64,000 nucleotides of DNA from JACDEA01 sp963742585 (GCA_963742585.1 CAVUMI010000006.1:496001-560000), one strand, 5' to 3'. Positions 40,801-49,597 are shown, counted from the first letter of the stretch. Numbers and translations are program-made. The notes: generated from the sequence alone by a model not told the origin.

Positions 40801-42717
40801 TTACGGGATGGTCTCGCGGAACGAGGTGCGGAACCCGTCCGCGGTCGTGGCGCTGAAGCGCCACTGTCCGGCGGTGAGTTCGGCGTCGGCGACGAAGTGT
40901 CCGGTGTCAAGTCGCCGGAACGTGAGGGTGCGGGTGTCGCCGTCGCTCTTCCGCGCCGTGATGCTGGCCAGCTCACTGTCGACCGGCTGGCCGGCGGCGT
41001 CGACGAACGTGAAGTGCACTTCGTTGGCGCCGACCTTGCCCGGATCGAGGTAGGCCTGCACCTGCCTCGACCCCGTCGTGATCGTGTAGATAGTGGGCAG
41101 GCCGGGTGTGCGTTGCGCGGTCACGCGCGTCGACGGCGGCCGGGTTGTGAGGACGAGTGGCACCTCGGTCCCGCCGCGCGCGCTCTGGACCACGGTGGTG
41201 ACCAACCATCGCCCGTCCACGGTCAGTACCGGACTGGTGGCCACCCACGTATTACCGGCGCGGCGCAGGTCGACGATTGCCGCGGGGATGTCGGCCCGTC
41301 CCTCAGCCGCGAAGCGAAGCGCGACCGTGCGCGCCGGCACCGGATCACTGGTGTCGTAGTCGGTGACGGTAGCGACGAAGCGATTGAGCCCGGCCGTGCC
41401 GGGAGAAACCGTGAGACGGACGCGCATCGTGGTGGCGAAGTCGCTTCCCGTAACCACGACCGGCGTGACCTGCGGGGTGGCCGCGGCCAGCGACGCCGAC
41501 GGTGTGAGGCCGGCCAGCAGCGCGCTTGCCACCAGGACGCCCGCCCCGATCAGCACTTCGCCGGTCGCTGATACTCGCAGCCGGCGGCCGGCCTCGGCGA
41601 CGTGACGGAAACGGTTGGCCGCGGCCAGCGCGAGGACCAAGGTGACGATCCCGAGCTTGATGAGCAGGGTCACGCCGAACTTTGTGTCGAAGAGGCCCGA
41701 CCACGAACCGACTTCGTCGATCGAGCGCAGCGTGCCGGAGATGACGACGCCGACCAGCGCGATCGCAGCCACCGACGAGAAGCGGCGGGCGATGCGAGGG
41801 GCGGCTTCAGCGGGCTGCGAACGCAACGCGGCAACCAACCAGGGCAGCCCACCGAGCCAGACGCCGATGGCCAGCATGTGCACCCACTGCGTTGCGATCG
41901 TGAACGCGGGTACCGATGAAGCCGCGGCGTGACCGGCACGAGCGCGGGCGAACAGCGCGACGGCCGCGGCCAGACCGAGCAGCGTGAACGTACGGGGCTG
42001 CGGCCGGCGCACGGCGATCCACGTGGCCCCGCCGGCAACGGCGACCGCGATCACCTCGACGAGGAGCTTGCCGCCAGTGGTGGTCGACACCAGGCGCGAG
42101 AACCCGACGCCGGTCGTCCGGGTGAGATCGAGCGCGAGCACACCGGCACCCGCCGCGGCGACGCACCACGCGAGGAGGAGCGGCCGACGGTATCGGACAA
42201 CGGCAGCGGCGTCGACGAGCAGCACCATGGCCGCTGCGCCCAGCAGCACCATCAGCCCGGCGTAGAAGCTCCACCGTCCGACGACGGAGAGTGTGGACGG
42301 AAGCGGGTCGCGCCCGCCCTGCGCCGTTGCCGCCGCGACCGGCTGTACACCGACGCCGAAGGCGAAGGAGCCGGTGGTTGTGTGTCCGTCCTCGCTCGAT
42401 GTCGCCCGCCATGCGACCGTGTAGCTCCCGCGGTCGAGGCCGGGCAGGGCGACGGCCAGCGTGGTGCGCTGCCCACCGACAACGGTGGGCTTGCCTCGTT
42501 CGATCGCCTTCCCGGTTTGATCGAGTACGTGCACCGTCGACAACGACAGATCGGGTGCTTCGGTGAACGTAAGGACGACGACCGAGGGCGCCCTCTCGAG
42601 AACCGCGCCCGCGCCGGGGTCCGAGGTCGCCAACGCGGAATGCGCCTCGGCGGTCGCCGGGCTGAACAGAGTCAGCCCGGCGACTGCCAGCACGAGGGCG
42701 GCGAGAAGGCGCCGCAT
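40801..42717 (-). CDS. CopC-CopD fusion, copper-associated membrane protein
   Basis: A 638-residue protein with a signal peptide (MRRLLAALVLAVAGLTLF). A CopC domain starts at the cleavage site with AHSALATSDPGAGAVL and ends SSEDGHTTTGSFAFGV. About eight membrane helices of the CopD type follow (TQWVHMLAIGVWLGGLPWLV, FSSVAAIALVGVVISG). A C-terminal extracytoplasmic beta domain of ~200 residues comes last. Copper ligands would be the N-terminal His and the late His of CopC. The family mediates copper import or handling. It overlaps nothing but starts two bases from the stop of the next gene upstream, so a small operon is likely. Confidence 0.88.
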   Translation of the reverse strand: MRRLLAALVLAVAGLTLFSPATAEAHSALATSDPGAGAVLERAPSVVVLTFTEAPDLSLSTVHVLDQTGKAIERGKPTVVGGQRTTLAVALPGLDRGSYTVAWRATSSEDGHTTTGSFAFGVGVQPVAAATAQGGRDPLPSTLSVVGRWSFYAGLMVLLGAAAMVLLVDAAAVVRYRRPLLLAWCVAAAGAGVLALDLTRTTGVGFSRLVSTTTGGKLLVEVIAVAVAGGATWIAVRRPQPRTFTLLGLAAAVALFARARAGHAAASSVPAFTIATQWVHMLAIGVWLGGLPWLVAALRSQPAEAAPRIARRFSSVAAIALVGVVISGTLRSIDEVGSWSGLFDTKFGVTLLIKLGIVTLVLALAAANRFRHVAEAGRRLRVSATGEVLIGAGVLVASALLAGLTPSASLAAATPQVTPVVVTGSDFATTMRVRLTVSPGTAGLNRFVATVTDYDTSDPVPARTVALRFAAEGRADIPAAIVDLRRAGNTWVATSPVLTVDGRWLVTTVVQSARGGTEVPLVLTTRPPSTRVTAQRTPGLPTIYTITTGSRQVQAYLDPGKVGANEVHFTFVDAAGQPVDSELASITARKSDGDTRTLTFRRLDTGHFVADAELTAGQWRFSATTADGFRTSFRETIP

Positions 42718-42718
42718 G

Positions 42719-43345
42719 TCAGCGCTTGCGCGCCAGCCCGACACCGCCGACGATCAGCCCCAAAACGCCAGCGACGATGCCGATGACCCCGATGGTGCGG
42801 GCGCTACTGGCGTCATCTTTGGCGGTCTCGGCCTGAGCGACGAGGCGCGTCGTTTCGCGATCCAGCCGCTCGGCGAGGGCCCCCGTGGTCGGGTCCTTGG
42901 CCGGGAACTGCACCGCGTCGGGGCTCTTTATGTCGTCAAAGGTCTTATCCGACGAGGTGAACGTCTCGTCGATCGTGTCGCCCTTGATGGTCCCGGTGAG
43001 CTTGAAGGTGTAGGTCCCCGGTCGCGTCGGTACGACTGGTGTCCCATACGCGCCAGGCGTGCCGAAGGTGCCGACCCTGAACTCGGGTTCGATGGGCAGT
43101 GTCACCTTGCTATTGCCCGTGGCGAGCTCGACCTTGAGGTCGACGCCGTCGACCACCGCTTTGTGGCTGGCGTCCTCGATGGCCACGCTGACGCTGTTCT
43201 TGAAGCCGGCGTAGGCGGGTTCGTCACCCCAGCCAACAGTGAACTCGTACTTGCCCGCTACGGGGCGGTGCTCGTGGGCGCGTGCCGTCGGCGCGGCGGC
43301 AAGGAATGCCGCGCCGAACAGCGCGATGAATGCGAGTCGTCGCAT
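42719..43345 (-). CDS. Secreted His-start protein with C-terminal membrane anchor
   Basis: A 208-residue protein from ATG 43345 (GAAAGG upstream). Its signal peptide MRRLAFIALFGAAFLAAAP is cut near TARA, exposing HEHRPVAGKYEF at the mature end, a possible copper-binding N-terminus. A beta-rich domain (YEFTVGWGDEPAYAGFKNSV, PGTYTFKLTGTIKG) is followed by a helical stretch and one membrane span (TIGVIGIVAGVLGLIVGGVG). I do not recognise the family, but its position directly before copCD supports a metal-related role. Confidence 0.75.
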   Translation of the reverse strand: MRRLAFIALFGAAFLAAAPTARAHEHRPVAGKYEFTVGWGDEPAYAGFKNSVSVAIEDASHKAVVDGVDLKVELATGNSKVTLPIEPEFRVGTFGTPGAYGTPVVPTRPGTYTFKLTGTIKGDTIDETFTSSDKTFDDIKSPDAVQFPAKDPTTGALAERLDRETTRLVAQAETAKDDASSARTIGVIGIVAGVLGLIVGGVGLARKR

Positions 43346-43388
43346 GAAGTTCCTTTCGTTGTCGTTGGTATACGGAGCGGATGAGCGG

Positions 43389-43947
43389 CTAGGACGCCGG
43401 CGGACCGCGACTTCCGCAGGGAACGACAGCGAGAGCAGCCGGCCAGCGCTGAGCCGGGAGCGACCAGAGGCGCTGCGCGGCACGAGGGACCCGCGGCACG
43501 GCAAAGGCGCGGCCAACCGCGTGGGCGACGTGGCTCAGCGCGAACGTGATGAGCGCAATCGCAGCAGCGACGGCGATTTGCAGGCCGAGCCCGATGACGA
43601 GAACGCGCCGATCGAGCACGCTGGCCACCGGCGCTCCGGCAACCAGACGCTCGATGACCTCCATGCCCGCGAACACACCGGCTTGAATGGGCGCCAACCA
43701 CCCGACCTTGGCGGGCAGCGAAGTCGTGCCGTGCCGGCCGGCGTGGAAGTGTCGGCGGAGGTGGGTGCCGGCGAACCACAGGGCGCCGACGATCGCCGCG
43801 GCGATGGCCGCGTGCCAGTAGGCGTGGCCGGTCACGCGCAGCACGGACTGGCGCGACATCTGATCGGGGAAGCTCGAGCGCGTACGCGAGGGTGTGGCCG
43901 CACACCGCGCCAGCAACGGCGAGGCCGAGAAGTCGAAGGCGGCTCAA
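43389..43947 (-). CDS. Histidine-rich polytopic membrane protein, one-base frame break
   Basis: Joined across a break, the ~185-residue protein runs MSRLRLLGLAVAGAVCGHTL, then DQMSRQSVLRVTGHAYWHAA, ending in PCGSRGPPAS. The break is an extra base in the GGGG run at 43866-43869. It has four hydrophobic segments with many histidines near membrane faces (TGHAYWH, THLRRHFHAG, LSHVAHAVG), suggesting metal contact. The TTG start overlaps the upstream stop as TTGA. Proximity to copCD suggests a copper function. No family recognised. Confidence 0.65.
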
Positions 43948-45104
43948 CCCAGCAGCTCCTCGAGCGTGGTCAGTTCGGCGTCGGTCAGCTCCGGGTTATT
44001 GCCGAAGTAGAAGCCCTGGTCGTGGATGAGATCGGCGTTCGCGCACTCCTGTACGTCGGTCACATGCTTCTTGTAGAAGGGCTGGTTGAGCATGTTGCCG
44101 GCGATCATCGGCCGAATCTCAACGTCGGCTTTCTGGAACGCGGCTAGGTATTGCTCCATCGCGTCCTTGGTCCGGCAGATGACAGGAATGGCGAAGCTGG
44201 AGATCGTCTCCATGTGGGCGAGCTCGAGCGGGCGGATCGACGCTATGGCGTCCATCGTGCCTGCGACGCGGCGGTAATTCTGCTCGCGCTTGCCGACAAT
44301 CTCGTCCCAGTACGGCAATTGGAGGTTGCCGATGAAGCCGTTGATCTCGGTCGGCCGGAAGTTGGAGGCCAGGTCGTAGAACGTGTACTTGGCATAGAAG
44401 TCGTCAATCGCATGATCCGCCCGTAGCTGCTGCTGCTTGTCAGGCGCCAGGTTGCGGTCCCAGCCATGGGATCGAGCCATCACGAGCTGCGCGTGAAGAT
44501 CGTCGTCGTCGGTGACCACCATCCCGCCTTCGATCGTAGACAGGTGATGGCCGACGAAGAACGAGAACGTGGCAGCTCGGCCAAAGTTGCCGAGCAGGCC
44601 ACCCTGCGCGCGCGAGCCCAGCGCTTCGCAGTTGTCCTCCACCAAGACAACGCCGCGCTGGCGGCACAGCTCCCCGATGCCGTTGACGTCGTCACAAAAC
44701 CCCAAGACGTTGGTGAGAAACACGCCTTGCAGGTTGTCGATGTGTGGTTCGAGTGTCGCCGGCGAGACGTTCAAGGTGTCCAGGCTGCAGTCGAGCGCGA
44801 CCGGTTCGAGCCCCAGCTGTATCAACGGCATGACGTTGGTGGGCCACGTCAGCGCGGAGAAGCCGACGCGGTCGCCCTTCTTGAGAAGACCTTCGTTCAA
44901 GAGAGCTTGGATCAAAAGGAGGTTGGCGACGCTCCCGTTGTGGACGAACACCGCGTGCCGCCGTTCCTGCTTCTTGGCAAACGCCTGCTCGAACTGGCGA
45001 CACTCCGGGCCCATGCTGAAGATGTCCTGAGCGAGAATGAAATCCGCTAACGCTCGCTTGGTTTCTTCCTCGTGGTAGAAGCTGGATTTGACGAGTTTGA
45101 TCAT
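43944..45104 (-). CDS. DegT/DnrJ-fold PLP enzyme with His at the lysine site (ColD/RfbH-like)
   Basis: The 386-residue protein starts MIKLVKSSFYHEEETKRALA. It has the PLP-site elements FVHNGSVANLLLI, FLTNVLGFCDDV and VLVEDNCEALGS. At the position of the Schiff-base lysine it reads FSFFVGHHLSTIEGGMV: His replaces Lys, as in ColD and the E1/RfbH dehydrases that make 3-deoxysugars. No sugar-nucleotide genes are nearby. The DNA looks less GC-biased than its neighbours. Function as a PLP-dependent dehydratase is a family inference. Start is ATG 45104. Confidence 0.85.
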   Translation of the reverse strand: MIKLVKSSFYHEEETKRALADFILAQDIFSMGPECRQFEQAFAKKQERRHAVFVHNGSVANLLLIQALLNEGLLKKGDRVGFSALTWPTNVMPLIQLGLEPVALDCSLDTLNVSPATLEPHIDNLQGVFLTNVLGFCDDVNGIGELCRQRGVVLVEDNCEALGSRAQGGLLGNFGRAATFSFFVGHHLSTIEGGMVVTDDDDLHAQLVMARSHGWDRNLAPDKQQQLRADHAIDDFYAKYTFYDLASNFRPTEINGFIGNLQLPYWDEIVGKREQNYRRVAGTMDAIASIRPLELAHMETISSFAIPVICRTKDAMEQYLAAFQKADVEIRPMIAGNMLNQPFYKKHVTDVQECANADLIHDQGFYFGNNPELTDAELTTLEELLG

Positions 45105-45126
45105 GCCTGCCGGGGCAGGATAATGG

Positions 45127-45981
45127 TCAGCCGCAGCCCAGCGCCGCGCGCAACTTGGCCAGGTTTGCGTCCATCACCGTGAAGTAGGTCGCGCCCGCGT
45201 CGCCTTCCGCCAATCCCTCGAGCGGGTCGAGCACGTCGGTACGCACGCCCGCCTCACGGGCGAGCGCGTCAGCGACGCGTGGTGACACCAGCTCCTCACT
45301 GAACACCGTCGTCACCCCAGTGCGCCGGATCAGGTCGGCCAGCTCGGCCAGGCGGGCCGCGTCGGGCTCCGCCTCGGGCGACAGCCCGGCGATCGCGGTC
45401 TGGGTCAGTCCGTATCGGTCGGCCAGACGTCCAAATGCCTCGTGAGCGGTGACAATTTCGCGGCGACTGCACTTCGCCAGGCCGGCGCGGTACCTGCCAT
45501 CGAGGGCGGCCACCTCGGCGGTGAGGCGTTGCGCTCGGTCGGCGAACTCGTCCCGATGGGTCGGGTCGAGCCTGCTGAGCGCGGCGGCCACCTCGGCCAC
45601 CACTTTGGTCATGAGACCGGGATCGAGCCACACGTGCGGGTCGTCACCCTGCACTGCGAGCTTGTCGATCATCGACACCGTTGCCGCGTTGCGCTCGGCC
45701 GCCCGCTCGACCGCGGGCTGGAAATCGTTGCCCAGTACTAGGACAAGGCTGGCGTCCTCGACGCGGTCGACGTCGCGGGGGGACAGTTCGAGGTCGTGGG
45801 GTTCAACCCCTGGTGCGGTGAGGTTGTGCACGCGAACCGCGTCACCGCCGATCTGCTCGGCGACGTAGGCCAAGGGGTAGAAGCTGGCGACGACGGTCGG
45901 GCGGCCATCGCCGTCGTTGTCAGCACACGCGCTGAACGTCGCCAGGACGAGGCCGAGTGCGAGGAACCGTCTAGTGAGAAT
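45127..45981 (-). CDS. Zinc/manganese ABC transporter substrate-binding lipoprotein (ZnuA-like), unusual start
   Basis: The ~285-residue protein has a lipobox (LVLATFSAC) then VASFYPLAYVAEQIGG. Metal ligands are visible in VEPHDLELSP, DPHVWLDP, VTAHEAFG and FSEELVSP, as in cluster A-I zinc binders. In-frame stops lie just upstream and no ATG, GTG or TTG precedes the signal peptide. ATT 45981 (giving ILTRRFLALGLVL) is the best start; a TTG at 45873 would lose the signal. The start region lies inside a Zur/Fur-like palindrome. No membrane or ATPase partner is encoded beside it. Confidence 0.82.
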   Translation of the reverse strand: MLTRRFLALGLVLATFSACADNDGDGRPTVVASFYPLAYVAEQIGGDAVRVHNLTAPGVEPHDLELSPRDVDRVEDASLVLVLGNDFQPAVERAAERNAATVSMIDKLAVQGDDPHVWLDPGLMTKVVAEVAAALSRLDPTHRDEFADRAQRLTAEVAALDGRYRAGLAKCSRREIVTAHEAFGRLADRYGLTQTAIAGLSPEAEPDAARLAELADLIRRTGVTTVFSEELVSPRVADALAREAGVRTDVLDPLEGLAEGDAGATYFTVMDANLAKLRAALGCG

Positions 45982-45990
45982 GATTCTCGT
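45975..45990. promoter_or_regulatory. Zur/Fur-type palindrome at the znuA-like start
   Basis: GAGAATGATTCTC (45976-45988) is a perfect palindrome around one central base, resembling actinobacterial Zur boxes (TGAAAATGATTTTCA type). It overlaps the presumed start of the zinc-binding lipoprotein. Zinc-dependent repression is inferred. Confidence 0.7.
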
Positions 45991-45996
45991 TATCTA

Positions 45997-47166
45997 CTAC
46001 AGTGGAACCCGTTCACGCAACCAATCGATGACGTTGTCCAGTGCTTCCTGCCGCCGGCCGGTGAGGTAGTGGACGGCGCCCGCGATCTCGACGTACTGCT
46101 TGTCCTCCGCCCCGCTGGCCTCGTAGATCGCTCGGGCCTGGTGGAGCCGGATCTCAGTGTCCCCGGTGGGATGCACGACGAGCGTCGGTACCGAGACCGC
46201 GGGCAAGGTCTCGGCCACTGCCGCGTGGGATGACAGACCGGACCACGTCGACAACCAGCCGCGAGCGGTCATGACCCGTCCCAAGCCACCGAGGCCGTAG
46301 TTGGCATCGAGGGGATCGGGGAACGCGAACACGGTTCCTAGCGCGCGGTCGTCGGGGTCGATGCTCAGATCGAGGTACGCCGGGTCGGCCAGCGTTCGGT
46401 AGGTGGTGATGTAGCGCGCGTGGACTGCCCGTCGCCGCTGGTGATTCCAGTCGTGCGACCCGCGCTCGCTTTGCGCCGCTTTCGCAGCGTGCTCGTCGCG
46501 ATCGGCGAGCGCGCCTCGGGCGATGCTGTCGACGCGCGCGACCCGCTCGCGCTCCGCGGCGCGGTACGTGGCAAGCCAGCCCTTGTCGTAGGTCGCCGGT
46601 TCCGGCCACGGCCGCCAGCCGTTGTCGGGGTTGTACATGTCGAGTTCGGGATCCACCGAAAACGGATCGGCCTCATCGGTCACCGACGGGTCGATCACTT
46701 GGAGCATGAAGACGCCCTCGCCCGGGTGCGCGGCGAGAGCGACGAACGCGTCACCCAGCCCCGGCGAGGTGGCCATCGCCAGCGCCATCAGCGAGCCCCC
46801 GCCGCTGTTACCGAGCAGCACGACCGCCTCGGCGCCGCGCCGCCGCAACTCGGCCACCGCTGTCTCCACGTCGACCACGCACTTCTCGTGAAGGCAGTCG
46901 ATGTCGTTGTTGACGTAACGCGTGGCGAACCCGAGTACTGCGTAACCGGCCGCGGCCAGGAGCGGGCAGGCGTAGTGCACCGAGAAGTCGCCCCGCGGGT
47001 GGGTCAATGCCACCGCGGTTCGCCACGGTGTCCCCGCCGGCGGGGTCCACAAGATCCCGCGCACCACGGCCCCGTCGGGGCTCACCAGCACGATGGGTTC
47101 TCGGCCGACGTCGACGCCCGGCTCGTCGGCCTGGTCGGGCCAGTAGCCCAGGAACGGGCGGGTCAT
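45997..47166 (-). CDS. Alpha/beta hydrolase
   Basis: This 389-residue protein has the nucleophile elbow VVLLGNSGGGSLMALAM (Ser near 120), a preceding strand AVALTHPRGDF, and late VPTLVVHPTGDTEIR and EIAGAVHYLTG supplying Asp and His. An insert with many charged residues (about 190-260) forms a cap. The gene follows the VOC gene by 10 bases, so an aromatic ring-cleavage route (extradiol product hydrolysis) is possible but unproven. The stop lies 15 bases from the znuA-like start. Confidence 0.82.
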   Translation of the reverse strand: MTRPFLGYWPDQADEPGVDVGREPIVLVSPDGAVVRGILWTPPAGTPWRTAVALTHPRGDFSVHYACPLLAAAGYAVLGFATRYVNNDIDCLHEKCVVDVETAVAELRRRGAEAVVLLGNSGGGSLMALAMATSPGLGDAFVALAAHPGEGVFMLQVIDPSVTDEADPFSVDPELDMYNPDNGWRPWPEPATYDKGWLATYRAAERERVARVDSIARGALADRDEHAAKAAQSERGSHDWNHQRRRAVHARYITTYRTLADPAYLDLSIDPDDRALGTVFAFPDPLDANYGLGGLGRVMTARGWLSTWSGLSSHAAVAETLPAVSVPTLVVHPTGDTEIRLHQARAIYEASGAEDKQYVEIAGAVHYLTGRRQEALDNVIDWLRERVPL

Positions 47167-47176
47167 GAAGGGAGAT

Positions 47177-47704
47177 TCAGGCGCTGACGGTGACGGGCTT
47201 GAAGACCTTTACAGCCGGCGGTGTCTCGAGCGGCGGGTTGGGGTCGGCCAGTAGCCGCGCCGCCTCGGCCCGGTCTTCGTCGGTGAAGGCCTGGGTGAGG
47301 GTGCAGAACTCGACGAGGATGCCGTTCGGGTCGGTCGCGTAGATCGACGTGCACCAACCGTGGTCAATCTCGGCCACGGTGATGCCGTGTTCCCGCCACA
47401 CTTGCTTGCGCGCCTCGAGGTCGTCCAGCGTGGCCGCGTTGAACGCGAGGTGGTTGACCCACGTGGGCAAGCCCATGCCTGTCGAGATCGCGGTGGGAAA
47501 GCTGTCGCCGATGGTGTCGTCGTGGATGTCCCAGAACGCGATCAGCTCGTCGCCCCCGGTGTTGTAGAAGAGGTGCTTGGCCCAGCCGCCGGTGTCGGTT
47601 GGCGCGGCCACCACCTTCTGGAGCGTGAAGCCCATGACCTCGGTATAGAAGGCGTGGGTCGCTTCCAGGTCCCGAGTGGCGAACGCGACATGGTTGAAAG
47701 CCAT
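47177..47704 (-). CDS. VOC-superfamily protein (extradiol dioxygenase-like)
   Basis: The 175-residue protein starts MAFNHVAFATRDLEATHAFY and contains VNHLAFNAATLDDLEARK and a C-terminal ILVEFCTLTQAF. The likely metal ligands are His in NHVAF, His in NHLAF and Glu in ILVEFC, as in vicinal-oxygen-chelate enzymes such as extradiol dioxygenases and glyoxalases. The tail (about 135-175) is extra. The hydrolase next to it suggests a catabolic pair. The substrate is unknown. Confidence 0.82.
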   Translation of the reverse strand: MAFNHVAFATRDLEATHAFYTEVMGFTLQKVVAAPTDTGGWAKHLFYNTGGDELIAFWDIHDDTIGDSFPTAISTGMGLPTWVNHLAFNAATLDDLEARKQVWREHGITVAEIDHGWCTSIYATDPNGILVEFCTLTQAFTDEDRAEAARLLADPNPPLETPPAVKVFKPVTVSA

Positions 47705-47957
47705 GGGTTCAATCGTACGACGACTAGCGGCGGGCGGAGCAGGAGTCCACGGTAGGCAACGGCCGGCAGCGGGGCTGGCGACCCCGCTGCGGTAGCGGCG
47801 GGCGGAGCAGCCGCCAGCAAGCACAGAGTCGATGGGGGCCGAGGTATGAGGTCTCGACGGTATGGGTCAGACCGCCGGGGTGTGGAGGGCCTCGACCCCC
47901 ACCAACTCGCGCCGCACCTCTTCGGCACATACCGCCCCGCGCTTTAGGGTGCGGGCC
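47705..47957. other. Gene-free spacer between VOC gene and transporter
   Basis: This 253-base gap separates divergent genes. It holds two near-identical segments of GCGGCGGGCGGAGCAG (about 47727 and 47796) flanking CAGCGGGGCTGGCGACCCCGCTG, which can fold as a hairpin. I see no gene or recognised operator. Confidence 0.4.
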
Positions 47958-49038
47958 GTGCGGCGCAACTACATCGTGCTTGCGTTGGTGTGCAGCGGGT
48001 GGGGCACCATCCCGTTGGTCGTGCGCCACGTCCCGATTCCCGCCGTCGCGATCGCATTCACCCGGGTTGCCATCGCCGGCGCCGGACTTGCCCTGGCCCT
48101 CAAGCTCGGCGCCGATGCCGGCGGCCGGCGGCTGTTCTCGTTGCAACCGGCGCGCTGCGTCGCGGTGGGCGTGGTGTTGGGACTGCACTGGGCGGCGTTC
48201 TTCGCGGCCTACAAGCGGGCGCCGGCGGGCACGGTGATCCTCATCGTGTTTCTGGCGCCGGTGGGAATCGCGCTGGTCGCGCCGCGCGCGCTTGGTGAAC
48301 GGCTGGGTGGTCACACCATCGTGGCGCTCGCGCTGGCGTTGGCCGGCTCGGTGGTCCTCGTGCGGCCGGCCGTGCCGCGCCGCCGGCGGCGCCGGCCTGG
48401 TGTTCGCGGCCTTCACTGCGGTGTCGTTCGTTGTTCTGGTCGTGGTCTCCAAGCCGCTGGCCGAGGCGTACGGCGGCGTGCGGCTCGCGCTCATGGAGAT
48501 GATGGGTGCGACGGTGACGCTGATCCCCTGGGCGGTCACCGCGACATGGGGCCCGCCCCGCTGGTCATGGCTTCTGCTCTTCGTGCTCGGCCTGGTTCAC
48601 ACCGCGCTCGGGCTCGGCCTGTACCTGAGCGCCCTGGGCCGGGTACCCGCGACCCATGTCGGGATCATGGGGTACCTCGAGCCGGTCGGCGTCGTCGTGG
48701 TCGCTGCGTTGTTTCTCGATGAAGCGCTCTCGACGGGCACGGTCGTCGGGGGCGCGCTGATTCTGGCCGCCGGTGCGCTATTGATACGGAGGCGGGAAGT
48801 GCGGAGGTGCCGATCGTTGTTAGCCGCTGAGACATTTCTAGGGAACGACCTGTTACCGCTGTTGGTGCTCGCGCTGGGTGGCGCGCTGGTCGTCGGCAAC
48901 ACAATGGCGCTGATCCGGCCACCGGCCAAGCCCAAGGCGGGAGAGCTGGCCCGGGCCCCGGTCGGCCGGACCGTCACGATGCTCGTCGTGGGCCTAGTGG
49001 CCGCGATCTGGGCGTTGGCCAGTTTGGTGAGCGGCTAA
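47958..49038 (+). CDS. EamA/DMT-family transporter, one-base frame break and C-terminal extra segment
   Basis: The protein starts VRRNYIVLALVCSGWGTIPLV at GTG 47958 and shows ten membrane helices with family stretches AAFFAAYKRAPAGTVILIVF and GIMGYLEPVGVVVVAALFLDE. An extra base in the GCCGCGCCGCCGGCGG run near 48380 breaks the frame between VLVRPAVP and GAGLVFAAFTAVSF. After the normal EamA end (GALLIRRRE) the frame runs on for ~65 residues with two more hydrophobic segments (LLPLLVLALGGALVVGN, TVTMLVVGLVAAIWALA). This may be a separate small gene joined by lost signals. Drug/metabolite export is the general role. Confidence 0.8.
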
Positions 49039-49597
49039 GAAGCGCGCTTGTCCCGACCGCGCCCCTGATGGCGGCGCGGGCCTTGTCGGCCAGGCCGGCG
49101 GCAGGGCCGGTGACCAGGTTGGCGGGGGGTGTGTCGGGCGCCTTCGGATGCGGCCGCCGCGGCGCGATGGTCTTGGCTTCCTCCATGACCCGACCGAGTT
49201 CTTGGAGGTCCTTGCGGCTCATTGCCGCCCGCACCTGCGGGAACAGGTCCGTCTCCTCCTCCTCGGCGTGATGGAGGATGTTCTCCTTCAGCACGGTCAC
49301 CTTGGCGTCGAACCGCTCCGCCTTCGGGTCCATGTCCTCGAGCTCAGACAGCACCCACTTCGCCACGTGGTGCTCTTCGAGGCTCTCGAGGACCTCGTCC
49401 TCGATGTCCTTCACCGACGTGCGCACAGTTGGGTAGAAGTGCTGCTCCTCGATGGCGGCATGGATCGAGAGCTCCTCGATGATCTTGTCGACGATGGCCC
49501 GCTTCCGCTGGAAGGCGCCGTCCCCGGCCTTGTCGAACTGCGCGAAGAGGCTCTTTACGGTCTTGTGATCCTGCTTGAGCAGCGTGATTGCATCCAT
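48974..49597 (-). CDS. Hemerythrin HHE-domain protein
   Basis: The 207-residue protein begins MDAITLLKQDHKTVKSLFAQ. Iron-ligand histidines and acids appear in QDHKTV, IHAAIEEQHFYPTV, LEEHHVAKWVLSEL and HHAEEEETDLFPQV. This is a two-iron oxygen- or redox-responsive fold. The last residues (LLSRSPNWPTP) overlap the transporter tail by 65 bases. A one-base shift near 49060 would end the protein in RGRDKRAS with a stop at 49034, which looks more natural and may mark another indel. Confidence 0.87.
   Translation of the reverse strand: MDAITLLKQDHKTVKSLFAQFDKAGDGAFQRKRAIVDKIIEELSIHAAIEEQHFYPTVRTSVKDIEDEVLESLEEHHVAKWVLSELEDMDPKAERFDAKVTVLKENILHHAEEEETDLFPQVRAAMSRKDLQELGRVMEEAKTIAPRRPHPKAPDTPPANLVTGPAAGLADKARAAIRGAVGTSALLSRSPNWPTPRSRPLGPRRAS

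Noticed and set aside
45127..45873. ZnuA-like gene beginning at TTG 45873
   Set aside because: It would drop the clear lipoprotein signal and the first beta strand (VASFYP) that are in frame upstream.
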